DNA of 64,000 nt, from positions 1 through 64,000 of the forward strand of contig JBBHKE010003272.1 of NCBI GenBank assembly GCA_037447655.1, read 5' to 3'. This stretch comes from Zygnema cylindricum (lineage: Eukaryota > Streptophyta > Zygnematophyceae > Zygnematales > Zygnemataceae). A program made the translations under genes and the position numbers. The notes beneath the pieces are model-generated. The model did no database searches. It was not told where the DNA came from and saw nothing but the letters and a program-made list of their open reading frames with translations. Below, piece after piece: positions 53,248 to 63,536 of this stretch; position 1 is the first letter of the stretch, and every line of letters starts with the position of its first letter.

Positions 53248-53920
53248 AAAAGCAGCGCAGCTGCTATACAGACAGAGCAGCGCAGCTGCTATTCAACAGA
53301 GCAGCGCACCTGCTATACAGCAGAGCAGCGCAGCAGCAGAGCAGCGCAGCAGCGAAGCTGCAACACAAACATGTCAAGGCAACCACGATTACATTTGATA
53401 TTGTCCGTACAAACAACGCAACGTCTGATATTCTTAATGTGATTCTGTACAGGATAGAGCAACTGTGATAAATACGATTCTAGTTAGCTTAGTGATAGCT
53501 TAGTGGTAGCTTAGTGATAGCTCAATGGTAGCTTGACAGATTAGTGGTAGCTTGGTGGTTTGATGTACCTCTCAAGTACACTGGTGTTGCCAGTTCAACA
53601 CAAGTATAAGACTTAGGACTCATAACATATTATGTATCCAGACTTCCAAGTAGTAAAACTGCAGACAATTTTTGGGAAACTTCTGAGTATTATATCTTGA
53701 GTGTTGTCGGGTCAATTGTGCTATAACTTTGGGAGTTATCAGTGTTTATGCTACTCTATATTCTGATAGAGTTTTGTGAGGTTTGGATGCTTGTATAAGA
53801 ATTGGTGAGCACTTAAGAACAGCTGTTTGGTAGGATTCTTGATAGCTTCTGAGAGTGTATCATGTCTACTTCTACTACTACTGCTGCTCCTCCACGTGCA
53901 CTGGTGGTTGTAGAACAACA
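53248..53920 (+). repeat. H-type LTR fragment, 5' truncated
   Basis: Starts with an array of about four GCAGCGCAGCTGCTATACAG-like units (53250-53350). It then has a run of TAGCTTAGTGR repeats (53479-53560), the C2-like AAGTATAAGACTTAGGAC block, and ends with ATGTCTACTTCTACTAC (53862) and GTAGAACAACA. The primer site does not follow, so this is a solo or truncated LTR. Confidence 0.75.
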
Positions 53921-56397
53921 GCTTGCAGCTGGTTAACATAGGCACTTCCCTGTGCTTGTAGTTTCATGTAGTTTCATGTTGCCGCGGCCAAGTCAGCCTC
54001 CGCTTGGAAAACATCAGCATCAAGGGCTAGATTCGAGATCTTGATGCTAGGAGCCATCAAAAGAGGTTCACACTCCTTGTAATCCGCCAACGCCACTCCA
54101 GAAAGATATTTGACCATCGTGGGGAAAAGGGTTGTTTCGAAGTCATTTGGAATGGCTCTTCCCCCGGTACTTGTTGATTTCAGATTGGGTGAACTATTTC
54201 CACAACAACTCGAAATCTGAAAATGCAATCCCCGAGCTATCTCTGGTAAAGATCCGGATATACCCCATTTCCCTTTCTTCCCCACCAAAGATGTTGAAAT
54301 GGGAAGAGGAAGGCCCGGTGGGGCTAACAAACTCAGCGGGCGAAATGAATCTCGTATCCTCTTCCTCGGTATCGCAACCGGGTCCTTCCCTGCTAAAAGG
54401 TGCAGCCCCCTGGGGTGTGGATCCACCTCCCACAAAGGAGGTACCAGCGCCGGAAAACATGGTTGGAGGTAGGATGTTCCTCACTACTCCTCTATATCCA
54501 GAAGAATATTGTGGATCCTTCAGAACGGTCGCCACTGATGGAATGTGGAGACGCGGCTTGTTCACAGGCCTTTGGGAGATTGCTGGCGGCAGAGACGGCG
54601 AAGGGGATGGAGACGGAGACGGCTGAGCTCTTGCGGAGAAAGGTGTCTGTCTCTTGGTTCGCCTCCTGGAGGTCTCTAAAGGTGAAGTTTCGGAGCTAGA
54701 GGAACGCGAAGGTCGGTGAGGAGGGGAATAGGCGGGAACATCACATTTGTAGGGTAACAGAGGCGGACTAGGCCAAACACGGACAGCTGCAGCAGGAGAA
54801 GGAGAGGTATTTGAACAGTCTCGGGGCTCTGTGGTGGGTTCTCGGGAGTGAGAGGAATTAGGTGGAGGGGCCAAAGATGGGAGCTCCGCGGATTTTTTGG
54901 GAGAAGTGGGAGGAGGTGTGGGCGCCCTCAAGGGGATGTGAATCCTCTCGTCAGTTTGAAACTCCACTAAAGCCTCCACGGCAATAGACACCTCCACCGA
55001 GACAAAGGTAGTCTCTCGTTGAAGAGCCAAAGCGGTTCCAAAAGGTAAATCTGCACCCAAACCCTCCACATTAGGTTTTGTGTTTTCCTCCCCTTTCCGC
55101 TAAAGGAGAGGCACTTGGCTTGGCTCCGAAAAAAGAATTTCATGCTGAGTGTTGGCGAGAGGAGAAGTCCGCGCAGTTGGGGCTTCTGAATGCGGCACTA
55201 TCTTTAGTGTAGGAGGAATCTTCCTGCTAAGAATCCAACTCGTCCTACGCCAAGCTTCCCTAATAAGCGTCAATTTCTGTTCCCATGCCTTTCACCTCTC
55301 TTCCTCTGACCCCTCCCAATCTACCGTGACGGGTCCGACCCCCGCCAAAGCCTGTCTCTGGGATATTAGAACCTCCACTAGTTCCTTGGCTATTTCTACT
55401 ACTTTGGTAAGATCCGCTATCTCAATCTCCGGAATTTCGGGATCATTAGATCTGGTCCGCCACCATATCTCGAACAAATCTTCTGGTCCCGTACCCGAAA
55501 CCGCGAGATCGATAGGTCTAGATCGCCAGAGCCCTTCGGCAGAGTGGACACAAGTGGTGGTGGGAGCAAGTCTCTCGGTGGAGGGTGAAACACGAGTCGT
55601 GGATGTCTCCTCCTTGGGGAGATGTGTGAATCTCCCCTTCCTATCACGGTGGTCAAACCTCTTTCCCCTCACTGGATCTCGTGTGTCCCCTTCGATACCC
55701 TCTTCTCCTCTACGAGGCGGAAAAGAGGTACCTCCCCGGGTGGGTCTGCTGGCCGCGGGGTCCTGATATGATGATGGGGGAGGGCGAGAATAGGGAGCTT
55801 TGTGTGACAGGTCGTGCACCGACTGGGAAGAGCTGCTCTATGAATAACTGCTCAAAATCTCCACCACCCCAACCACGGGTCTAACCACTCTGACTCGATC
55901 TGTCTGAGCCACTCTTTGTACCAACTCCTTCTTCACCTTCAACTCATGGAGGTCGTGAAGAGCAAGGTGTTCCTTACGACCTGGGCGACGTGGATCCGTC
56001 AAAACCGCCGGGTCAATCTGGATCTCGACCCGGGAATCTTGGATCGAGTGTGAAGCTCGACCTCAGGTAGAGGACCCACATGGGACTCCCTCTTCGTGTG
56101 CCTTTTTGGCTGGGCTCTAGGAAACACTTTGTTCCTTTCTTGGGCCTGGGCCCGAGCTTCCCTCCTTTCCTTAGCATAGGCCTTGGCTGCCTCTGCCAAA
56201 GAAGGGTAATGTTCGTGAGTCAGACATGGAGGCGGAGGAGGAGGAGAAGAAGCACCAACCGGTTCCTTGGCTGAAGATTCAAAGACACTCTCCATGGGCT
56301 CAGACTCCTCGAACCTCAGAGGTTTTCCTTCTTGCATAGGCCTCTCCAGTCGACGCTCCTCTTTGGATCCGTTATCTGGAGTCTCTCCTCCCCCCAT
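53921..56397 (-). pseudogene. unidentified decayed ORF block, Pro/Ser/Glu-rich
   Basis: Minus-strand open pieces at 56397-55999 (Met start, SLAEAAKAYAKERREARAQAQER, probably coiled coil), 55819-55292, 55069-54194 and about 54200-53974. The second and third are in one frame separated by two stops, so one long protein of over 500 residues seems to have decayed here. Features: a six-Pro run, a (SP)n run near 54600, a DLTKVVEIAKELVEVL helix, and a C-terminal EADLAAA segment. I recognise no domain. It could be the gag-like ORF of another element or a captured gene fragment. It abuts the H-type LTR at 53920. Confidence 0.45.
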
Positions 56398-57699
56398 GAT
56401 GAAAGAGGTAACGCGGGAAAGAGTGGTGAATAGAACTACAGCTCACTTTGAATAAGAGGGCTTTCAAAGTTAAAGCTCCTATCCTCTCTAATCCGAAAAG
56501 ACAGGTGGCTTTTCAGTACTGTGCGTTGTCTATGGGAAGTTTATCGCATTTGTTCCTTCAAAACCCACTGTCCTGATCCAGAGGGTTTCAGTTTACTCCG
56601 GAACGGTAACTCCAAAGCAAAGAGAACTTTAGATGAAGACACAAATGCACTATCAGGTAGATATATGTATATAAATAAATAGGATTGGCTTTCCAGATTT
56701 AACAATATCACCTTGCAAGAGAAAAAAAGATTATAAAATATAGAAAATGAGAAATGTAGCGAAGCAATCTTAACATACCCCAGCAATCAACGATGACAAT
56801 TAGAGAAAGGAGACCCCTCTCCGAGAGTATCGTTAAAAGGTATGGTACTCCTGCAACCTTCAGTGTCTGCAGCTCGGAACCGACCAAACTCTTCTCGGTT
56901 CCAAACAGCAAAAAGTCGAAAATCACCCAAAGGGAAAATAGTGCCAACTACCCGCCCGGACTCTGATTTCCACAAAAGACAGATCCAAAACCAAGATGGC
57001 AATAGAGTCAAAACATCCCAAAGATTCTCCAAAAGAAGGTTTGTTGGAATTTCAGAGGGTTTTCACAGTAGACAGTACTGAAAAGCAACCTGTCTCCTTT
57101 GACCCTAAGTGCCTTATACATCAAAGTTTGTCAAATTGCAAGTCCAAAAATTCAAAGCTAAGCTATTAACCAATGAGCCGCAAGCAAGTGTTATTGAACT
57201 GACACAACACAAATTAATCTGTAATACACTTGGCGCAAAAATTTTTGATCGAAACTGCGGCTATATCCGCGGCCGAAAGTAATTATTTGTTCCACTGTTC
57301 TAAGACAAAGTCCTGAAAATGACACTAACTTGCCAGACTTTGACCTAAGGTAATTAATAGACCACAAGTCAACCGAGCCTGAACTAAATTCCTAATGACG
57401 GCTAACAACATTATCTAGATGAACATTGAAAAGTTACGTGGCAATCCACAATGTACCAACCCCCACGGAGCTGGTGGCAAATGGTTCCATGTAACAGGAT
57501 GGTAATCTTTGAGACGGTATAACTTGATCGTTCGGCCTCTGTTAGGCGGTAAACAAAGTGCGTTCCGCTCAGTTGGAAAAATCCAAGAATCTGGTCTGAC
57601 TGGGCGCACTCCTTCCTCCGTACAGGGATGACCATACAGGTTGGAAAGGTCTCGGAAATCCTTGGTTATATAAAGGTGGGCCTGTTAAGCACATGAGCT
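56398..57699. other. non-coding block upstream of the unidentified ORFs
   Basis: No LTR landmarks or supported ORFs. It holds an inverted repeat (56500-56522 and 57072-57094) and a TATATAAA motif at 57667-57674 just left of the X LTR fragment. It may be the 5' region or LTR of whatever supplied 53921-56397. Confidence 0.4.
56500..57094. repeat. 23-bp inverted repeat spaced 549 bp apart
   Basis: GACAGGTGGCTTTTCAGTACTGT at 56500-56522 and its reverse complement with one mismatch at 57072-57094. Outer flanks do not match, so a terminal inverted repeat with target duplication is not shown. Confidence 0.6.
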
Positions 57700-57925
57700 T
57701 GACAACGTGTCTCTCTCTCTGGGCAGCATGGGCAGCCATGGCTCTAGCTTCGTGTCTCTCTCTCTGGGCAACATGGGCAGCCATGGCTCTAGCGTCCTCT
57801 CCAACCTTCAGTGACTGCGAGAAGTGTGGGGGTTTGGAGAGTGGAGCGAGAGGCATGCTGCATTTGTTGACTTCCTCTTATTGATTTTCCTTTATTTAGA
57901 CCTAAAAAGTACATACATTTCAATA
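57700..57925 (-). repeat. X 5' LTR fragment
   Basis: About 226 bp matching the inner end of the X 3' LTR (2690-2855): CTCTCTCTGGGCAGC, CCATGGCTCTAGC, GTGTGGGGGTTT.GAGAGTGGAGCG, ending ACATACATTTCAATA where CA would be expected. Most of this LTR is missing. Confidence 0.65.
57706..57795. repeat. 45-bp tandem duplication
   Basis: Units 57706-57750 and 57751-57795, each with CGTGTCTCTCTCTCTGGGCA and ATGGGCAGCCATGGCTCTAG, differing at a few bases. It lies in one arm of the conserved LTR hairpin. Confidence 0.85.
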
Positions 57926-58678
57926 TCTACCTCGGGGGGTTGATTCTCAATCGGTAGTTCCTCCTTATCTACAATGCTCTCATTGCTAACAGAAGTCGAG
58001 GGGACGTAATCTTCGTCACTATAATTACTAACTTTCCTTTATCTAAGCTTTATTTCCCTCCTCCTCTCTAACGTTTTTTCTGTGCCTCACTCCTTCCCCC
58101 CTCCTCCCTTTCATGAAAAACCCTCTTTTTCTTTTTTATTATCTTCCTCCTCTCCACTCTTTCCACCGCCTCACTTCCCTCCCCTTCCTCAACCATCGCC
58201 CCTTTTCCCCTTCCTTCCTCATCTAACGCCGCCTCCCCTCCCGCCTCACCTTCTTCCTCCTTCCCCATCTCATCATAAACCCTAATTTTCTTTTTTATCC
58301 TCGTACTCCTCTCTACTCCTCCCCTCCTCTCCCTTCCCTCCCCTTGCTCAACCATCGCCCCGTTTGCCCTTCCTTCCACTCCTATAGCCGTGTCCCCTCC
58401 CGCCTCACCAACTTCCTCCTCCCCCTTTTCATCAGAAACCCTAATTTTCCTTTTTAGCTACTCCTCCTCTCTACTCCTCCCCCCGCTTTACTACCCCCCC
58501 CCTCCTCAACCGTCGTCGCCTTTTTCCTTCCTACCTTAGAAAATACCGCCTCCCCCCACCCCTCCACACTTAATGTGTTACCCCCCCCCCTACCTCGCCT
58601 TTTTCCACCTCCTCCTTCTCATGAAAAACCCTTCATTTCCTTTTTACCCTCTTTTTCCTCTTCTCTACTACTTCCCTC
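57926..58678 (-). pseudogene. repeat R, first copy, right part
   Basis: Collinear with 62793-63540: CTACCTCGGGGG, the GAGGGGACGTAATCTTC block, then the pyrimidine-rich 159-bp repeats. It starts exactly where the left part (799-1687) stops in the R map. The minus strand is open for about 100 codons with a 53-residue repeat (GAMVE.GEG...IKKK.RV). It ends in a gap of Ns. Confidence 0.65.
58111..58640. repeat. 159-bp tandem repeat with telo-box, R first copy
   Basis: Unit anchors ACCCT at 58120, 58279 and 58438 give an exact 159-bp period; the next anchor is near 58628 (190 bp). Units contain AAACCCTAATTTTC and long C/T-rich tracts. 159 = 3 x 53, so the minus-strand frame is preserved. Confidence 0.8.
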
Positions 58679-58688
58679 NNNNNNNNNN
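58679..58688. other. assembly gap (10 Ns)
   Basis: Ten undetermined bases. Left of it is R, right of it the inside of the G2 3' LTR, so the outer end of that LTR and its target duplication are missing here. Confidence 0.98.
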
Positions 58689-59139
58689 TTATTGGTTTTC
58701 AACAAAATCTGGTTTAAACTTGATCCCAGATAACCTTAAGGCATACCTGTACAAATATTCCAATAGACCCTAGTTCAAATTTGGTCTAAAACAACTTTTG
58801 GTTATTTGTTAGTTGTTGAGAATTCTCTACTTGTACATTTATAAATACCTATTGTATCCTACGCACTTCATCGTTAACTTTAAGCTATAGGCTAAAGCTA
58901 ACGGCTATTTAGGATTGTAGGTACCAAGATAAAATCCTGTTTCTAGCAGTCATCTTTTGGTATAAACTACGAATTAGCCTATCCTCTTTAGACAACCATG
59001 GCTCTAGCTCTCTCTCTAGTCTTCAGTGACTGCAACAAGTATGGGAGCCGGAGAGAGTTGAGCGAGAAGCAGGCTGCCTTTGCTGACCTACTCTATTTAT
59101 TTTTCCAATACAGACCTAAAAAATACATAAATTTCAACA
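58689..59139 (-). repeat. G2 3' LTR, truncated by the gap
   Basis: Matches the 5' LTR from AAGGCATACCTGTAC (about 61870) to TTTCAACA. The first ~50 bp after the gap differ from the 5' LTR. Confidence 0.75.
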
Positions 59140-59152
59140 CTCCTCTTATTTT
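59140..59152 (-). other. G2 polypurine tract
   Basis: Minus strand AAAATAAGAGGAG beside the LTR, with TAG immediately upstream as the ORF stop. Confidence 0.7.
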
Positions 59153-59183
59153 CTAATCTACTTTCTTTTCAATTCCCACTACA

Positions 59184-59204
59184 AATATATATATATATAT
59201 ATAT
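59184..59204. repeat. (AT)n microsatellite in G2
   Basis: About ten AT units in the same position as the one in C1. Confidence 0.9.
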
Positions 59205-61029
59205 CTTTTTTTTTTCTTCTTTCTTTTCTCCTCATAAAACTTTAAGTGAATACTCACGTATTTTAAAAGGTCCATTAGATGAGCTGAAATAAACATCCCA
59301 TCTTGTTGATCACACATTTTATTAAGCATACCATTTTCCATAAATTGGGGCAAAGATTTTATCCCCCTTATCTCTTTTCCATCCACATTGAATCTGATTT
59401 CCCTCTTGCAATTTAAAAAACCAGCCCCATCTCCAATCTTCGACACACACCCAGATGCTTACCCTTTTACAAGCACGCCTTCATAAATGGCATCACTCCC
59501 ATTAGTGAAGTCAAAAACATTACCCCCCAAATTTATCCCTAAATCAAGAGTCCCCACTAAGTTTCTCATAAAATCTACATCTTCCGAACTCATATTTTTA
59601 TCCATGGTACTCACCCCGTTTTCTGAACTTTCCTCACTCTCTCCCATGGAATTCTTTCCACTATCACTTTCTATAATGATTCCCAAAGAGTATTTCTCCT
59701 CCCCTAAACTTTTCATTAAATATTTATTTTCTCTCCTATCTTTAAAAACCCCCTCTAGTTTTACTTCTCCCCTTTCCTCGTAATCCGTTGAAGTCTCCCT
59801 TTCCAACCAGTTTTCTGTTTCCAAAGTATCTATAAAATTATCCTCATTATTTTTATTTCCCTCAAGTACCTCCCTTCCCTTTACTTCCCTTATACCTCCA
59901 AAAGCACATCGTTGCTTTCGTGTGATTTATGTGTACTTCTCTCTCTTTTCTATTCTACCGATGTGAAGGAGCTCCAAGATTTCTTCATTCTCTTTCTCCT
60001 CTTCTCCTTCTTCCTCCTCATTCACATTCCAACTTCTAAGATCTTCCAAACAAGGACATTCCTCTTTATAGTGACGCGGTTCTCTATAAAAGAAGCAAAC
60101 CCATTTTTTCAAAGCTCCCCTTTCATTTCCTCTCCCTTTTTTTCCACCAAAGTTTAGATAAGGTTTACCTTAGTCTTTCTTCCTCTCATCACGCTTCCGC
60201 TCGTCACCGCCGTTCCTCTCATCACGCTTCCGCTAATCACCACCAGCTATAAATGCATTCACCCTGTCACTTCCCCTACAAAGCTCCAAAGTGCTTTCCC
60301 TCACAAGAATTATCCCTATGGTAAAGCTCTAAGTCCATGAGGAGCCACCCATTGCCTACATACGATAAATGATGTTTTCGTACTTATCTGGGAGTTTCAT
60401 GAGTAGTGTATTAATCTTTATCTCCTCACACTCTACATATCCCGCACTAACAAGCTCAACATATAACGGAGCAATATCATTAGAAAACTCTATCATGCTA
60501 CCGCCTTTATAAACTTAGGCCCATGTTTCCTGTTTTACTAACTGCTGTCTCTCTATAGTCTCACTCTTATAAATCTGACTTAGTGTTTCCCAGATTTCTG
60601 AAGACTTAATTAGACTTAAAAGAGTGATAGCTATGGACTTAGACACATATCTAAGTATGAGATGTTTTGCTATAGTGTTTTTATACTCCCAAATTTTACT
60701 ATCATTTTCTTAATTTTTACTTATAACTCCTCCAAGTGGAGCTCTAGCAAAGAGCTTAGCTCCCCTCACCATACGTGTCCCTTTATCCTTCTCCCATATT
60801 TTCCTTTCCATGGCAATGATTTTCCCTTCACCTTCTGTTACATCTAAACTCGAGTTGGTTTTTCTGGGAAGCCCCAGATGATTCTCCATAATGAGTTCAA
60901 CCAAAGCCAAGTGGCCGACACCTCACTTGCACCGAAACAATTCCCTACAAATGCTTTTCGAAAAGCAATCCCTTCATCGTAAAATCCGAATAAGTGAAGC
61001 CTGTTCCATCAAACATAGGCACCCTATAT

Positions 61030-61044
61030 GGTGGGCCCATAACA
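61030..61044 (-). other. G2 primer-binding site
   Basis: Minus strand TGTTATGGGCCCACC, one mismatch from the consensus. Confidence 0.65.
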
Positions 61045-62273
61045 TGAAATTCAATAGGCTCCATTGCCCAGAGAATCGCAGATCCAAAAAAAGCTAATCT
61101 AGATAGTGCCGACCCCAAGTTGATATAAAACCCAAATGAATGATCCCTTGACAATTAGAACCCCAATACACCTTCACCCCTGTGAAGAGAAGATCTTTTG
61201 TGTGCTCAGTTCCACCACAGAATGCAAAGCTTGAATATGTGTTTTGGACAATATTCACCACTTTGACTTTCCCACTGAATAAGTGCCACCTTGGCACGCA
61301 AAGACTCTGACCTACTACACCTCTGTGTAGCTTGGACTCCCATGAGTCCGCAACAAAAAAAATCATTGAGTTTGCTCACCCGAGCATTAAGTTATGGCTT
61401 GTCAAAGACGACCTTTATAGTTACAAGTTCTCTTAGAGAGAGGTACCTAAATATCACTAAGTCTTGGTCTGCCTACTCACGACTACTAAACCGTAGTCCA
61501 ATAAAAACACTATATAGTACAAGAAGGTACAATGGGAGATATACTTATTGTACGGCCATTGTACGACATGGTCTGCAAGGTGACACCTGTCAAATCGGGA
61601 TCCATGGTTCCTCCTCCCATCTTCTCTGGTATCAAATAATGTGACGCCACGTGGCACCGCGTGATGCTATCTCCGAATTCCGCAAAAAGCTCACTTCGCG
61701 TGGCGGCTAGAATGTTGGCCGTTCGATGAAAACATATTTTACACGGTTCAGATTCGCGTAGATGCATGAATTGTTCCTCTTTGTTAGGCTGGTGTTAATT
61801 AGCTATCACGTTAATGTTTATTAATATTTGAAACGCGTCACGTGTATCGTTTTGTAAATGCCTTATCGGATAAGGCATACCTGTACAAATATTCCAATAG
61901 ACCCTAGTTCAAATTTGGTCTAAAACAACTTTTGGTTATTTGTTAGTTGTTGAGAATTCTCTACTTGTACATTTATAAATACCTATTGTATCCTACGCAT
62001 TTCATCGTTAACTCTAAGCTATAGGCTAAAGCTAACGGCTATTTAGGATTGTAGGTACCAGGATAAAATCCTGTTTCTAGCAGTCCTCTTTTGGTACAAA
62101 CTACGAATTAGCCTATCCTCTTTAGACAGCCGTGGCTCTAGCTCTCTCTCTAGTCTTCAGTGACTGCAACAAGTATGGGAACCGGAGAGAGCTGAGCGAG
62201 AAGCAGGCTGCCTTTGCTGACTTACTCTATTTATTTTTCTAATACAGACCTAAAAAATTCATAAATTTCAACA
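61045..62273 (-). repeat. G2 5' LTR
   Basis: 1229 bp, TGAAATTC to TTTCAACA, uninterrupted. It contains the empty site for C1 (around 61287-61295, GCCACCTTGGC) and the counterpart of the C2 target (GTCA near 61400). Confidence 0.85.
62015..62073 (+). other. tRNA-like module in G2 LTR
   Basis: D-arm AGCT-ATAGGCTAA-AGCT identical to that of G3; anticodon-type stem ACGGC/ATTGT is weaker; T-arm CCAGG-ATAAAAT-CCTGT. Same position and strand as in G3. Confidence 0.5.
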
Positions 62274-62840
62274 GTGGGGAACATTCTCGCGATACCCGCG
62301 GTCATCATGAACAATCCATAAATGTCGTGGATCCGCCAAATCGAATTTTCGTATATGGGCGAACCTCGAGCCTCGGTCGTCATCGTCAATGAAGAGCCAC
62401 GTCGGATGAGCGGGAATAACCGGGAGGATGTCTATAATTTCTGGTCGCGGATTTTCCTTTGGGTTTAGGGATCGAGGTTCACCGTACCTCCAATGTTTAG
62501 GCCATTCGGCAACCGCAATGTAGTGCTCGACCCGAGGCACAAAACTGTCCATGTCCTCCTCTCTCGTGGGAGGAGGAAAAAACCAATCAGGGTCCTCAAC
62601 TCGGCAGGGAGCTTGAGGACGCGGATGTCCCAATACAACGCCTCTCTCCCTATTCGGTGATGGAGGAACCTCAAACACGTCGTCATCATCCGCGTATTCA
62701 TCCTCTTGTTGTGGTCCCTCGTTATCCGGACTTTGCTCGTCCTCGGTGGCGGGCTCATCCACATCCTTCCATACCCGAATATCCGTGGGATGTTCTACCT
62801 CGGGGGCTAGATTCTCAACCGGCGGTTCCTCCCCATCCAC
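62274..62840 (-). pseudogene. repeat R, second copy: acidic ORF truncated by G2
   Basis: About 190 codons from ATG 62840 on the minus strand; the stop comes from the G2 LTR start (TGT TGA), so the natural C-terminus is cut off (it continues at 1110-1166 in the first copy). Composition is strongly acidic (DEPATEDEQSPDNE, EDEYADDDDVF), followed by PPSPNRERGVVLG, WFFPPPTREEDMDSFV, HWRYGEPRSLNP and FIDDDDRGSRFAHIRKFDL. No recognised domain. Conservation of the reading frame between two copies suggests a real protein of an unknown repeat or gene family. Confidence 0.5.
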
Positions 62841-62978
62841 AATGCTCTCATCCCTACAAGAAATCGAGGGGACGTAATCTTCATCACTCTAATGACTAAC
62901 TTTCCGTTTTCCAAGTTTTATTTCCCTCCTCCTCTCTAACCTTTTTTTGTGCCTCACTCCCTCCCCCCTCCTCCCACT

Positions 62979-63510
62979 CATGAAAAACAGTCTTTTTCCT
63001 TTTTATTATCTTCCTCCTCTCCACTCTTCCCACCGCCTCAGTTTCCTCTCCTTCGTCAACCATCGCCCTTTTTCCCCTTCCTTCCTCATCTACGCCGCCT
63101 TCCCTCCTGCCTCACTTTTTTTTCTCCCTCCCCCTCTCATCATAATCCCTAATTTTATTTGTTATCCTCGTACTCCTCCTCTCTACTCCTCCCCCTGTCT
63201 CACTTCCCTTCGTTCCTCAACCATCGCCCCTTTTCCCCTTCCTTCAACACCTATAGCCGCGTCCCCTCCCGCCTCACCAACTTCCTCCTACCCTCGTCAC
63301 CAGAAACCCTAATTTTCCTTTTTAGCCTCGTACTCCTCCTCGCTTCTCCTCCCCCCGCTTTACTACCCTCCCCCTCCGCAACCGTCTCCGCCTTTTTCCA
63401 TCCTACCTCATAAAATACCGCCTCCCCCCACCCCTCAGCACTCAATGTGTTATCTCCCCCCCTACCTTGCAATTTTCCTCCTCCTCACGCTCATAAAAAA
63501 CCGTACATTT
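62979..63510. repeat. 159-bp tandem repeat with telo-box, R second copy
   Basis: Anchors at 62987, 63146 and 63306 (159 and 160 bp), then about 63500 (194 bp), the same spacing pattern as in the first copy. Pyrimidine-rich on the plus strand, with AAACCCTAATTTT in the third unit. Confidence 0.8.
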
Positions 63511-63536
63511 TTTTTTTACCCTCTTTTTCCTCTTCT

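Larger units (their letters stand above)
1688..57925 (-). mobile_element. X: outermost Ty1/copia Gag-type element, heavily interrupted and truncated
   Basis: A 3' LTR at 1688-2855 is followed by a purine-tract complement and then by the start of F. The internal sequence resumes at 53052-53247 beyond F, and a 5' LTR fragment lies at 57700-57925. Left and right LTR pieces share the same subfamily text around the GCCATGGCTCTAGC block and the GGAGAGTGGAGCGAGAGGC block. R sequence abuts both outer ends and is collinear across them. I find no clear target duplication (GATGT on the left, TCTAC on the right). Most of the internal region was replaced by an H-type LTR fragment and an unidentified segment. 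Confidence 0.5.
59153..61064 (-). pseudogene. gag: G2 gag with RNase H-derived tail
   Basis: ATG at 61064 inside the LTR, then EFHVMGPP through the primer site. Gag matches C1 but with several frame breaks at 60300-60900. The zinc knuckle near 60060-60100 reads CFFYREPRHYKEEC, so one Cys and the Gly are lost. The tail runs open at 59824-59459 and 59446-59153: LGEEKYSLGI, MRNLVGT, FTNGSDAIYE, IGDGAG, GIKSLPQFMENGML, MCD. It ends at the conserved stop beside the purine tract. Text differs from C1 at many residues while the frame is kept. Confidence 0.7.
58689..62273 (-). mobile_element. G2: Gag-only Ty1/copia element
   Basis: 3' LTR fragment 58689-59139, internal 59140-61044, 5' LTR 61045-62273, followed by R sequence (GTGGGGAA), into which it is inserted. 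The internal region is 1905 bp with the C1-type gag plus RNase H-like tail and no integrase or RT. The left target duplication is lost in the gap. Confidence 0.8.

Noticed and set aside
53479-53560. CRISPR-like array of TAGCTTAGTGR repeats
   Set aside because: Repeats are short, adjacent and degenerate, without spacers, and lie in a eukaryotic LTR.
54132-55884. Plus-strand ORFs 54132-54626, 55149-55766 and 55681-55884
   Set aside because: They mirror the minus-strand Pro/Ser/Glu-rich frames, which have the more protein-like, less interrupted reading.
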